This document shows, one piece after another, positions 1 to 7,724 of a DNA stretch of 27,463 nt. The notes under the pieces are model-generated. The model ran no database searches, was not told the origin of the DNA, and saw only the letters and a program-made list of their open reading frames with translations. The position numbers were made by a program, and so were the translations under genes. The stretch's first letter is position 1. Every line of letters begins with the position of its first letter. The stretch is from an uncultured Succinivibrio sp. (GTDB lineage Bacteria > Pseudomonadota > Gammaproteobacteria > Enterobacterales > Succinivibrionaceae), in the NCBI GenBank assembly GCA_900754255.1, contig CAAECI010000006.1, positions 1-27,463 on the forward strand, given 5' to 3'.

Positions 1-90
1 AAAGGAGGTCTTGTCAACGTAGTAGGCTCCGCTTTCAATGAGCTCTGAGAATTCCTCCGTGCCCGTAAGCACTACTTCCTTTGATAACAT
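1..90 (-). CDS. AAA-ATPase-like protein, N-terminal fragment (runs off window)
   Basis: Reading the reverse strand from an ATG at 90 gives 30 codons, open to the window edge. The peptide contains FSELIESGAYYVDKTSF. This resembles the start of the AAA-ATPase_like family (PF09820), usually joined to a C-terminal PD-(D/E)XK nuclease-like DUF1703 domain, where a 'YYVDKT' motif precedes the Walker region. An AAGGAG ribosome-binding site lies 5-6 bases upstream of the ATG (about 96-103), which fixes the start. Family members are often multicopy in gut anaerobes and their role is unknown. It is divergent from the flavodoxin gene at 264. Only the N-terminus is visible, so no catalytic motif can be checked. 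Confidence 0.6.
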   Translation of the reverse strand, partial: MLSKEVVLTGTEEFSELIESGAYYVDKTSF

Positions 91-263
91 AGACTCTCCT
101 TCCTTATTCGATCCATAGCTCAATTTTAACCTATTGTTTAGGCGCCTTCTTTTTTTAGTGGCATTATTAGATAAAGAGCTTAAGTGTAAATTTCAGGTCT
201 CCACTTTTTGTTCCAAACAGAGATCAATACAGCCAAAGTTGCTTTGTGAAATAGGAGAAAAAT

Positions 264-806
264 ATGCTTTTTAGGATTTTAAAGCTTGTTTTCATATTTA
301 TTGCCGCTGCGGGAATAGTTTTCTCTGCTAAGGCGCAGACGGCGGTGGTGTATTTCTCTAAAACCGGAACCACCCAAAGTGTTGCCGAGGCTGTAAAGCA
401 TTTCACCAATGCCGATCTTTTTAAAATTGAGACCATAGATTCTTACCCTGAGGATTTGAAGGAAACTCAGGCAATTGTAAAAAAGGAAATGAGCGAGGGC
501 TTTGTTCGTCCCATTAAAGTGGTTGATATAGATTTAAACAAATATGAAATCATAGTGCTGGCATCTCCAGTGTGGTTCGGTCACATAGCCTCGCCTCTGA
601 GATCCTGGATAAAATCGGTAAAGCTTGACGGCAAGAGGATCCTTACGGCGGTGACGTTCGGAGGCGGCGGGGAGATGGAGACCCGTCATGATTTTGAGGA
701 ATTGTTGAAGAATTCTGAGCTGGGATCTCAGCTTAGCATCAGCGGTAGCGTAGGAGAGGACAGCAGTGCGGTAAAGGCATGGCTGTCTGAAAACAAGGCT
801 CTGTAG
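264..806 (+). CDS. Exported flavodoxin family protein
   Basis: This is a 180-residue protein of the flavodoxin-like fold, expected to bind FMN. After a hydrophobic N-terminus (residues 1-24, FIFIAAAGIVFSAKA, likely cleaved after AKA) comes a beta strand and the phosphate-binding loop FSKTGTTQSVAEAV (residues 32-45), which matches the flavodoxin T/S-x-T-G-x-T signature. The segment VLASPVWFGHIASPLRSWIK (about 98-117) fits the second flavin loop and VTFGGGGEME (about 129-138) the third. A flavodoxin carrying a signal peptide would act in the periplasm or on the membrane, unlike the cytosolic FldA type. The start has an AGGAG site at 253-257. A strong terminator follows, so it appears monocistronic. 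Electron donor and acceptor cannot be inferred from neighbours. Confidence 0.85.
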   Translation: MLFRILKLVFIFIAAAGIVFSAKAQTAVVYFSKTGTTQSVAEAVKHFTNADLFKIETIDSYPEDLKETQAIVKKEMSEGFVRPIKVVDIDLNKYEIIVLASPVWFGHIASPLRSWIKSVKLDGKRILTAVTFGGGGEMETRHDFEELLKNSELGSQLSISGSVGEDSSAVKAWLSENKAL

Positions 807-828
807 TGATCAATAGTTTCGTATGATC

Positions 829-862
829 AAAGCGCACCGTGTACAAATCGATGCGCTTTTTT
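829..862 (+). terminator. Rho-independent terminator of the flavodoxin gene
   Basis: Stem AAAGCGCA (829-836) pairs with TGCGCTTT (852-859) and is followed by a T run to 862. A second GC-rich hairpin (867-873 with 880-886) lies just downstream, nearer the 3' end of the convergent ppnN gene, but has no good T run for the reverse strand. Confidence 0.75.
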
Positions 863-896
863 AATACGCCGCCCTTGGAGGCGGCGGAAGGAAGGG

Positions 897-2282
897 CTAT
901 TCCTGAGAGTCGGGCTCGAAAACATAGCAGGGAGTATATTTTCGTCCCGAGAGCAAAATGCGTCCCTGATCGATAAAATCCTGCATGAGTTTTTCCATGC
1001 CCTCGATGATCTCCGGATCTCCGTGCAGACGGAAGGGACCGTTTTTGGCAACCTCGGCGGTACCCTCCTCTTTAACGTTACCTGAGACAATACCTGAGAA
1101 GGCGGCACGAAGATTGGCAGCCAGCATCCAAGGCTCCTGATTGCGATGCAGATCCAAAGCCGCCATGGTTTCATGATTGACCTTGAAGGGCTGCTGTAGC
1201 ATGTCCGGGACCTTAAGCAACCAGTTGTAGGAGTAGGAATCATGCAACAGCGTACGGTGATCGGTTACGGTTTCAAGCGAGCGGTTTACCTCATCGGCAA
1301 CGGCCTTGGGATCGTCGTCAATACGCTTATAGCAACGGGTGATCTCGTGTCCGAAGCAGGTAATGAGGAACCTCTCCAGAGTATCGAAATAAGGGGATGA
1401 GGCCTTATTACCCGTAAGAATGAGTGGCAGAAGATTGCGACGATTGGCAGGATGCAGCTTAAGCGACAGGATAAAGAGCAACTCCTCGGCGGTACCGGGA
1501 CCGCCAGGGAAGATGATGAGGCTGTGTCCCAAGCGTACGAAGGCCTCAAGACGCTTTTCAATATCCGGCATGATCACGAGATCCGAGACCATGGCATTGG
1601 GCGGCTCGGCGGCGATGATCGAGGGCTCGGTCAAACCGATGAGACGGCAACGGTCGGTTGCACCCTGCAGCACGTGACCCATGATGGCGCCCTTCATGGG
1701 TGCCTCCATGACTCCGGGGCCGCAACCCGTGCATATGTCTATCTTACGCAAGCCCAGCTGAAAGCCCACGTCGTAGCAATAGTCGTATTCATCCTTGGGT
1801 ATGGAATGTCCGCCCCAGCATACGGCGATATTGGGCAGGGTATCTGCCGTCAGTACGTCGGCCTTACGCAGGATCATGAAGATGAAATTCGTCATGAGAT
1901 CGTCGGCGGGACTTTGGTTCTTGATGCAATCCTTGATGACGTCGGGGTTGTACATTTTAAGCTGGACTATGTCGCGTAAAACTGCATACAGATGCTTGCG
2001 CAGGCTTTTGATGATGCGTCCGTTCACCACCGCCGACTCGGGCGGATTGATAAGTTCAATTTTAAGGCCGCGCTCGGTACGTACGACGTTGATGTCGAAG
2101 CTTTCGAAATTTTCAAGTAATTCCTTGGAGTTATCGGTAATGCTGCCGCTGTTTAAAACAGCCAAAGAGCAGTTGCGGTACAGGGGATAAAGATCTCCCT
2201 TATAGCCGTTGGAGATACTTTCGGCCTCTATTTGCGTCAAAAGAGCCATGGAGCCGGAAGGCCATACTACGTGAATGCTCAT
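897..2282 (-). CDS. ppnN: Pyrimidine/purine nucleotide 5'-monophosphate nucleosidase PpnN
   Basis: This 461-residue protein matches E. coli PpnN (YgdH, 454 residues) along its whole length. PpnN hydrolyses the N-glycosidic bond of nucleoside monophosphates to free base and ribose 5-phosphate, feeding salvage; in E. coli it responds to (p)ppGpp. Visible landmarks are the N-terminal segment LYRNCSLAVLNSGSITDNSKE (about 34-54), the lysine-decarboxylase-like ('LOG') core with GCGPGVMEAPMKG (about 186-198) and PGGPGTAEE (about 259-267), the nucleotide-binding and catalytic signature. The C-terminal segment FSGIVSGNVKE is also conserved. The ATG at 2282 has GGGAG upstream and aligns with the E. coli start. 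It lies 79 bp downstream of queF on the same strand and could be co-transcribed with it. Confidence 0.95.
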   Translation of the reverse strand: MSIHVVWPSGSMALLTQIEAESISNGYKGDLYPLYRNCSLAVLNSGSITDNSKELLENFESFDINVVRTERGLKIELINPPESAVVNGRIIKSLRKHLYAVLRDIVQLKMYNPDVIKDCIKNQSPADDLMTNFIFMILRKADVLTADTLPNIAVCWGGHSIPKDEYDYCYDVGFQLGLRKIDICTGCGPGVMEAPMKGAIMGHVLQGATDRCRLIGLTEPSIIAAEPPNAMVSDLVIMPDIEKRLEAFVRLGHSLIIFPGGPGTAEELLFILSLKLHPANRRNLLPLILTGNKASSPYFDTLERFLITCFGHEITRCYKRIDDDPKAVADEVNRSLETVTDHRTLLHDSYSYNWLLKVPDMLQQPFKVNHETMAALDLHRNQEPWMLAANLRAAFSGIVSGNVKEEGTAEVAKNGPFRLHGDPEIIEGMEKLMQDFIDQGRILLSGRKYTPCYVFEPDSQE

Positions 2283-2361
2283 GCGTTTCTCCCATTCAAA
2301 ATATCTTTGATAATAAGCAGCTTAGGTTAATTTTCTGATCGAAAATGGTAATGTACAAGTA

Positions 2362-3174
2362 CTATTGACGGAGAGTGCGCGGCAGTTCACGTACTTGCTG
2401 CTTGAGCGAGGTTCGAACGGGGGTGATGTCAATGCCGCCGCGTCTTGTAAAGGCGCAACCGACGGTGAGCTCATCGGGAGAGAGCCTTTGCATTATGTCC
2501 GAGAATATAAGCTCGCAGCATTGCTCGTGAAATCCGCGATGGGAGCGTAACGACACCAGATAGGCAAAGAGAGAGTCGCTGTTGATGCGTCTGCCCTTGT
2601 ACTCAATGAAAACCTCGGCATGATCGGGCTGACCGGTAACGGGGCATAGGGTGCGCAGTACGTTAGAGCGCAGATGCTCTTCGACTTTGTCATCGCCGCC
2701 GAATTGTAGAAGGGAGTCGTCGTAATCGTAGCCTTTTATAAGGCAGTCGGTATTGTCGATGAGCCTGAAGTCGGATCTTTGCGGGGTAAAGGGGCAGTCC
2801 TCAAGATCCCAAAGCTTAACCTCCACGCTTGAAAGCAGCTCCTTTTCAAGATCGGAGGAGATCACGGCCGCAAGCTCCTTGAGATCTTTGAATTTGGTCA
2901 TGGTCAGGGAGAGTATATAAAGCTTAAGAGATTTTGACTCGATGATGCGCGTACTTGAGGCATCGATCCTCAGGGTACCGCAGCATACTTTTGGGATCCC
3001 ATCGGCATCAAGAAAGGTGATCTCGTAAAGATGCCACAGATCAAAGCCTTGGAAGCTTTTGAGCTTTAAGGTGGCGCGTCCTATGGAACGCTCTATGGGG
3101 CGCAGTACCGTGGGGTTGTATTCATCAAAATATACGGTTTCGGCGGAGCCTAAAGCGAGCTTTCCTGCAGGCAT
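2362..3174 (-). CDS. queF: NADPH-dependent 7-cyano-7-deazaguanine reductase QueF (long type)
   Basis: QueF reduces preQ0 (7-cyano-7-deazaguanine) to preQ1 with NADPH, the last free-base step of queuosine tRNA modification. The protein is 270 residues from the ATG at 3174 and of the two-domain YqcD type (E. coli QueF is 282). The QueF motif ESKSLKLYILS sits at about residues 79-89. The catalytic pair is visible in LCPVTGQPDHAE: the thioimide-forming Cys at about 177 and the Asp seven residues later. FHEQC and TRRGGIDITP near the end are also family signatures. An in-frame ATG at 3180 exists, but AAGGA (3181-3185) abuts it directly. The same site is six bases from the ATG at 3174, so the inner start is preferred. 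Confidence 0.93.
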   Translation of the reverse strand: MPAGKLALGSAETVYFDEYNPTVLRPIERSIGRATLKLKSFQGFDLWHLYEITFLDADGIPKVCCGTLRIDASSTRIIESKSLKLYILSLTMTKFKDLKELAAVISSDLEKELLSSVEVKLWDLEDCPFTPQRSDFRLIDNTDCLIKGYDYDDSLLQFGGDDKVEEHLRSNVLRTLCPVTGQPDHAEVFIEYKGRRINSDSLFAYLVSLRSHRGFHEQCCELIFSDIMQRLSPDELTVGCAFTRRGGIDITPVRTSLKQQVRELPRTLRQ

Positions 3175-3202
3175 GATCATTCCTTAAATTAAGCAAAATT
3201 GT

Positions 3203-3242
3203 AAAAAATCAAAGGGACATAAGGCCCTTTTTATGCAGTATA
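3203..3242 (-). promoter_or_regulatory. Possible queF promoter and leader hairpin
   Basis: On the reverse strand a TATACT -10-like hexamer (3237-3242) is followed by a hairpin, AAAGGG (3225-3230) with CCCTTT (3211-3216), and a short T run (3203-3208), all before the queF ribosome-binding site. It may be a second endA terminator or a leader element of queF. No good -35 is visible and it does not match the preQ1-I consensus. Confidence 0.3.
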
Positions 3243-3263
3243 ACATCAGCCAAAAATGCTTTT

Positions 3264-3304
3264 AAAAAAAAAAGAGTGATCCCCCCGATCATGATGGAGG
3301 GATC
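3264..3304 (-). terminator. Rho-independent terminator of endA
   Basis: On the reverse strand GATCCCTCC (3304-3296) pairs with GGGGGGATC (3286-3278), allowing one G-U pair. A tract of ten T residues follows at 3273-3264. It ends about 14 bp past the endA stop codon. Confidence 0.8.
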
Positions 3305-3317
3305 AGATCAAGGAAGA

Positions 3318-4022
3318 TCAGTAATTAAGCGCCTTACATCTTGCGGTGACGAAGGGGTTGTCATTTCCTTGTTTTTTCTCGATAAGCTTGTTGCGCAGGC
3401 ACTCGTTGCGATCTGGCTTGTAGCTTTCATCCCAGATCTTAAAAAGCTTTCTTTGAGCATCGGAAAGCTTGATGTCATAGGTTTTTGACATATAAAGATA
3501 GGCGCGGGCAATGAGACCGCGGGCTCTCTCAGGCGGCTGAGCGCGGCGTCCCTTGAAATCTACGGCCATGTTGCATTTTCCGTACATCCCGTGTCCGTTC
3601 CATTGAGAAAAGCGGAAATTATTGCGATCGCCGTTGACCTCTCCTACGGCCGGGTAGAGATTGTGCAGATCGCCCTCGGCCCTTTTGAATTTGCTGTCGT
3701 TGCGGGCACATTGCTTGCGTCCGCCTTCCTGCCAGCATTGCATTTGATGACCGAATTCCCAGGCGGGCATAATATGCTCGGCCTCGATGCGTGCGGCACG
3801 CTTGGGATTTTTTCTTACCTTATAGCCGCAGGCCTTAAGATCGGGAGCATAACGATTTTTGTGGAATACGAGCGGGCATCCGCAATACAAGGTGGCGGGA
3901 TCCTCCATTTTTTTCATGATCCCAGGTAAGGCCCGCTTGGCCTCGTCAAAGGAATCCATGGCGGAGACATCGGCGGCACATAGGAGCATAAATGCCGACA
4001 GGATTAATTTTGCAGCTTTCAT
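3318..4022 (-). CDS. endA: Endonuclease I, periplasmic/secreted
   Basis: EndA is a non-specific Mg-dependent nuclease of the beta-beta-alpha-metal class, related to E. coli EndA and Vibrio vulnificus Vvn. The 234-residue precursor has a signal peptide (residues 1-21, LILSAFMLLCAADVSA). The core EAEHIMPAWEFGHQ (80-93) carries the metal-ligand Glu82 and general-base His83. GDLHNLYPAVGEVNGDRNNF (117-136) carries Asn130, and FSQW follows. These are at the same relative spacing as Vvn Glu79, His80 and Asn127. Several cysteines (for example C47, C49, C65, C96, C105, C150) are spaced as in the disulfide-bonded family, consistent with folding in the periplasm. The start is an ATG with GGGGGA upstream. 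It is the first gene of the reverse-strand endA-queF-ppnN run but has its own terminator. Confidence 0.93.
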   Translation of the reverse strand: MKAAKLILSAFMLLCAADVSAMDSFDEAKRALPGIMKKMEDPATLYCGCPLVFHKNRYAPDLKACGYKVRKNPKRAARIEAEHIMPAWEFGHQMQCWQEGGRKQCARNDSKFKRAEGDLHNLYPAVGEVNGDRNNFRFSQWNGHGMYGKCNMAVDFKGRRAQPPERARGLIARAYLYMSKTYDIKLSDAQRKLFKIWDESYKPDRNECLRNKLIEKKQGNDNPFVTARCKALNY

Positions 4023-4189
4023 AATTATTTTCCCCCTATGTATTTTTATGACTATACCTTATTCTGCTTCACATTCTATGATTAATCCCTTAGTTAAGCA
4101 TTAGCCTCGGCCTTTACCTACCCTTTGACGGGCAATAGTCTGTATACTTTAGCTAAGGATCGCAAAAGCGAAAGAAATAAGGAGTTTTT

Positions 4190-5035
4190 ATGCTTATCGA
4201 TTTGCGCACTGCCGCTACCTTCGGTGTAGCCGGCAATTTTACAGGACATTTGGAGCAGGCAGGAGAGGCGGCCGATTTTACCAAGGTCAAGACCGCAGAG
4301 GCCAATGCGCCCAAGGCCTTATTTCCCACTTATCTGCCCGGAAATCCTGGATCTCCGGTTCCGGCATTTTTGACTGTATTTCCCTTTGACGAATACCGCA
4401 TTATTTTCCCCAAGGGAGAGCAAAAGCTGCAGATTGAGCCCGAGTGTGCAATAGTGTGCAAGGCAGTGTGGGAGGACGGTAAGCTCTTGGAACTCAAGCC
4501 CTTCCTCTTCGGGGCCTCCAATGACTGCTCCATACGTAAGCAGGGAGCTAAAAAGATCTCCGAGAAAAAGAATTGGGGGGCATCCTCCAAGGGCTTTGCC
4601 ACCAACCAGCTCAAGATCGACAAATTCGAAAAGGGCGGGATCATGGATCGTTACCGCATAGCCTCCTTCCTAGTTCGTGACGGAGTAGCGCATCCCTACG
4701 GAGAGGACAGTGCGGTACGTGATTATTCCTATTTCTATGACAAGCTTTTGAATTGGTGCATAGATAAGATCAACAATCAGCCGAACGAGGGGCCTGCCGA
4801 GGAAATAGGCAAATATTTAAATGCCGCCTCCTGTCCCCGTACCATCATGATCTCGGTAGGTGCCACCCGTTATACCGAATACGGGGAGCATAATTTCCTG
4901 CAAAGCGGTGATCGCAGCGTGGTTGTGGTTTATCCTGAGGATAAGTACTCTCAATCTGAGATCATACACAGAGCGCAGACGGACAATCTTGAGGAAGAGG
5001 ATATTTCCGTTTTAAATCAGGAAGTGGTGCTGTAA
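4190..5035 (+). CDS. DUF5718-like protein, probable fumarylacetoacetase (FAH) fold
   Basis: A 281-residue cytosolic protein with no signal peptide or membrane segment. The opening FGVAGNFTGHLEQAGEAADF (residues 11-30) resembles what I recall of the DUF5718 family of proteobacteria. Its order of motifs also parallels the FAH superfamily: an N-x-x-x-H near the start, a Glu-rich strand (LQIEPECAIVCKAVW, about 80-94) where FAH enzymes hold metal-binding Glu residues, FGASNDCSIR (about 106-115) like the FAH 'ANDVSAR' motif, then SSKGF and a late MISVGA strand like 'ATGTP'. A metal-dependent C-C hydrolase or lyase activity is possible but only inferred. AAGGAG at 4181-4186 sets the start. It stands alone, with a strong terminator after it. 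Confidence 0.65.
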   Translation: MLIDLRTAATFGVAGNFTGHLEQAGEAADFTKVKTAEANAPKALFPTYLPGNPGSPVPAFLTVFPFDEYRIIFPKGEQKLQIEPECAIVCKAVWEDGKLLELKPFLFGASNDCSIRKQGAKKISEKKNWGASSKGFATNQLKIDKFEKGGIMDRYRIASFLVRDGVAHPYGEDSAVRDYSYFYDKLLNWCIDKINNQPNEGPAEEIGKYLNAASCPRTIMISVGATRYTEYGEHNFLQSGDRSVVVVYPEDKYSQSEIIHRAQTDNLEEEDISVLNQEVVL

Positions 5036-5052
5036 TTTTTAATAAGGCCGTG

Positions 5053-5089
5053 ACGCGTCGCATACCTTGAAAGGTAGGACGCGTTTTTT
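5053..5089 (+). terminator. Rho-independent terminator after the DUF5718-like gene
   Basis: Outer stem ACGCGTC (5053-5059) pairs with GACGCGT (5078-5084), with an inner ACCT/AGGT helix between, and six T residues to 5089. A second T tract follows at 5091-5097. Confidence 0.85.
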
Positions 5090-5118
5090 GTTTTTTTGGG
5101 GGGGAGAGGACGAACAAG

Positions 5119-7611
5119 GTGAACGTCGATCACATAGAGGTGCGCAACGCAAAAGTGCACAATCTCAAGGGTATTGATGTTGATATTCCTTTGGGAGGTA
5201 TCGTAGCCGTAGCAGGGGTTTCTGGATCGGGCAAGTCCTCGCTTGCGCTCGGGGTTCTTTATGCCGAGGGATCACGACGTTATCTGGAATCGCTTTCCAC
5301 CTATACGCGTCGGCATATGACTATGTCTCAAAAGGCCGCTGTGGATTCTGTTTTACATGTCCCGGCTGCGCTGGCATTGCATCAAAGACCTCCGGTTCCC
5401 GGCATTCGCAGCACCTTCGGTACCGGCAGCGAGCTATTAAATTCATTGCGTCTCATGTTCTCACGCCTCGGCAGTCATGTGTGCCCGAACGGACACCGCG
5501 TAGCGCCCACGCTTGCGGTTGCAGAGGAGGAAAAGCTTATCTGTCCCGTCTGTAAGGCTGAATTTTTTGCCCCTTCGGCGGAGGATCTGTCCTTTAACGG
5601 AGGCGGAGCCTGCAGGTGCTGTGACGGTACGGGCGTGGTGAGAACCGTCGATCGTGCAAGCCTCGTTCCCGATGAGAGTCTCTCTATTGATGAGGGAGCG
5701 GTGGCTCCTTGGAAGTCACTGATGTGGAGTCTTATGACCGATGTTTGTCGCGCCATGGGGGTTCGTACCGACGTTCCGTTTAAGGATTTGACGGAGCAGG
5801 AAAAGGCCGTGGTTTATGACGGTCCTGCCGTAAAAAAGCATATTCTCTATCGATCCAAAAACACCGAGGATGCCGCTGAGCTTGATTTTACGTATTTTTC
5901 GGCCGTAAGAACGGTAGAAAATGCCCTGTCTAAGGTAAAGGATGAGAAGGGCATGAAGCGTGTCGAGCGTTTTTTGCATATGGGGGTATGTCCCAAATGC
6001 GGCGGAACGCGGCTTAGTGATGAGGCACGATCTCCGCAAATACAGGGGATCTCGCTTGCACAGGCCTGTGCAAAGACACTTGAGGAACTTGATGAGTGGG
6101 TACGCTCGGTACCACTGTCCATGCCCTCGGAGCTTGAACCCATGGCCTCAAGCATATGTGCTTCCTTTCATGAGGCTGCCTTCCGCCTGCTGGAGCTCGG
6201 ACTTGGGTATTTGACGCTCGACCGCGCCGGCGCGACTTTATCTACGGGCGAGAGACAGCGCATGCAATTGGCAAGGGCGGTACGCAATCGAACCACGGGG
6301 GTGCTGTACGTGCTGGACGAGCCCTCCATCGGACTTCATCCGGCCAATCTGGCGGGGCTGTCCATGATCATGCGCGATCTTGTCGCCGACGGAAATACCG
6401 TTTTGCTCGTGGATCATGATGTGAGGATCCTGAAGGACGCCTCATGGCTCATAGAGATGGGCCCAGGCTCAGGCAAAAACGGCGGTCGCGTCATCGCCGC
6501 CGGCACGCTTTCGGAGGTTATGAGCAATGCCTCCTCCCGTATTGGTCCTTATCTTGCGGGAAAGGAGGTAATAAAAAGATTGCATGTAACGAAGGAGGAT
6601 ATGTTTGCCGCAGGAGAAATTCTGCTTGAGACCGGAGCCATACATACGGTAAAGCCTTTGTCCGTTCGTATTCCGAAGGGGCGCTTGACGGTGGTTACTG
6701 GCGTTTCGGGATCGGGTAAGACCACCTTGGTGCTTGAGGCCCTCGTGCCCGCACTTAAAGCCTTAAATGACGGAGCGAGGCTTCCTGCTCATGTGCGTAG
6801 CATCAAGGCCGATGGAATTAAAACGGTAAAGCTTATCGATGCCACGCCCATAGGAGTAAACGTACGATCGACCGTAGCAACCTATAGCAACGTGCACGAT
6901 GATTTAAGACGTATTTTTGCCAAAAGCCCGGATGCCGTTAAAAAAGGATTAAAGGCCGGAGACTTTTCCTACAACACGGGTAAGCTACGCTGTCCGCGCT
7001 GTGACGGAACGGGCAGCATAAGCCTTGACGTGCAGTTTCTTCCGGATGTGATCATTGACTGTCCTGCATGCGACGGATCGCGTTATGCACCGGAGGTAGC
7101 GGCTATACGTCTGCCTTTGTCTGGAAATGAAGAACAAGGAGTTTCGCTTCCCGATCTCATGTCGGCGGACGTTTCCTCGGCCTCGACGCTTTTAAGCAAG
7201 GTACGGGGGGCAAGACGTGCGGTACAGCGTCTTAAGGTTTTGGAGGATCTCGGCATAGGCTATTTGACTTTGGGAGAGGATACTCCGGGGCTTTCAGGCG
7301 GTGAGGCTCAGCGCCTGAAGCTTGCCGAGGAAATGGGGCGCACCCAGTCAGATGCCGTTTTCGTTTTTGATGAGCCGACCATAGGTCTGCATCCTGCGGA
7401 TGTAGCAAGATTGCTTAAGGTGTTTGATAAATTGCTCTCACAGGGAGCCACGTTGATAGTGATCGAGCATGATCATGATCTCATTTCCAATGCCGATTGG
7501 ATCATAGATATGGGACCTTTGGGCGGTGATCGCGGCGGAGAAATCGTCGCGTGCGGAACCTTGGAGCAGATAAAGGCCTGTAAGCGCAGTCTTACGGGAC
7601 GATATCTGTAA
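5119..7611 (+). CDS. UvrA-like tandem ABC ATPase (UvrA2-type, lacking the UvrB-binding domain)
   Basis: An 830-residue UvrA paralogue with two ABC ATPase halves. Half one has Walker A GVSGSGKS (33-40), signature LSTGERQRMQLAR and Walker B VLDEPSIGLHP. Half two has GVSGSGKTTL, LSGGEAQRLKLAEE and VFDEPTIGLHP. Zinc-finger cysteine pairs are present in CPVC...CRCC and CPRC...CPAC, plus CPKCGGTRL. Canonical UvrA is about 940 residues. Here only about 15-20 residues separate CPNGH from CPVC, so the UvrB-binding insert is absent, as in UvrA2/DrrC-type proteins linked to DNA-binding drug tolerance. It probably binds DNA damage or intercalators without recruiting UvrB; this is inference. The start is GTG, eight bases after GGGGAGAGGA (5101-5110). 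No uvrB or ssb is adjacent. The first signature has Thr for Gly (LSTGE). Confidence 0.88.
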   Translation: MNVDHIEVRNAKVHNLKGIDVDIPLGGIVAVAGVSGSGKSSLALGVLYAEGSRRYLESLSTYTRRHMTMSQKAAVDSVLHVPAALALHQRPPVPGIRSTFGTGSELLNSLRLMFSRLGSHVCPNGHRVAPTLAVAEEEKLICPVCKAEFFAPSAEDLSFNGGGACRCCDGTGVVRTVDRASLVPDESLSIDEGAVAPWKSLMWSLMTDVCRAMGVRTDVPFKDLTEQEKAVVYDGPAVKKHILYRSKNTEDAAELDFTYFSAVRTVENALSKVKDEKGMKRVERFLHMGVCPKCGGTRLSDEARSPQIQGISLAQACAKTLEELDEWVRSVPLSMPSELEPMASSICASFHEAAFRLLELGLGYLTLDRAGATLSTGERQRMQLARAVRNRTTGVLYVLDEPSIGLHPANLAGLSMIMRDLVADGNTVLLVDHDVRILKDASWLIEMGPGSGKNGGRVIAAGTLSEVMSNASSRIGPYLAGKEVIKRLHVTKEDMFAAGEILLETGAIHTVKPLSVRIPKGRLTVVTGVSGSGKTTLVLEALVPALKALNDGARLPAHVRSIKADGIKTVKLIDATPIGVNVRSTVATYSNVHDDLRRIFAKSPDAVKKGLKAGDFSYNTGKLRCPRCDGTGSISLDVQFLPDVIIDCPACDGSRYAPEVAAIRLPLSGNEEQGVSLPDLMSADVSSASTLLSKVRGARRAVQRLKVLEDLGIGYLTLGEDTPGLSGGEAQRLKLAEEMGRTQSDAVFVFDEPTIGLHPADVARLLKVFDKLLSQGATLIVIEHDHDLISNADWIIDMGPLGGDRGGEIVACGTLEQIKACKRSLTGRYL

Positions 7612-7724
7612 AAGACTTCAATCTCAGCAGTTTTTTTTAGATATTAGACTGCGATCGCCGTTTTTTTAGAGCTAAGTATTCATGCAGTTGCCTGCTTTGA
7701 ATAAGTAATGAGGCCTAATAAAAG

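Noticed and set aside
1452..1979. A 175-codon forward frame opposite ppnN
   Set aside because: It is antisense to a certain gene, with no start signal or recognisable domain.
3181..3260. preQ1 riboswitch upstream of queF
   Set aside because: The leader is short and lacks the preQ1-I stem with its A-rich tail. The only structure is a simple hairpin with a T run.
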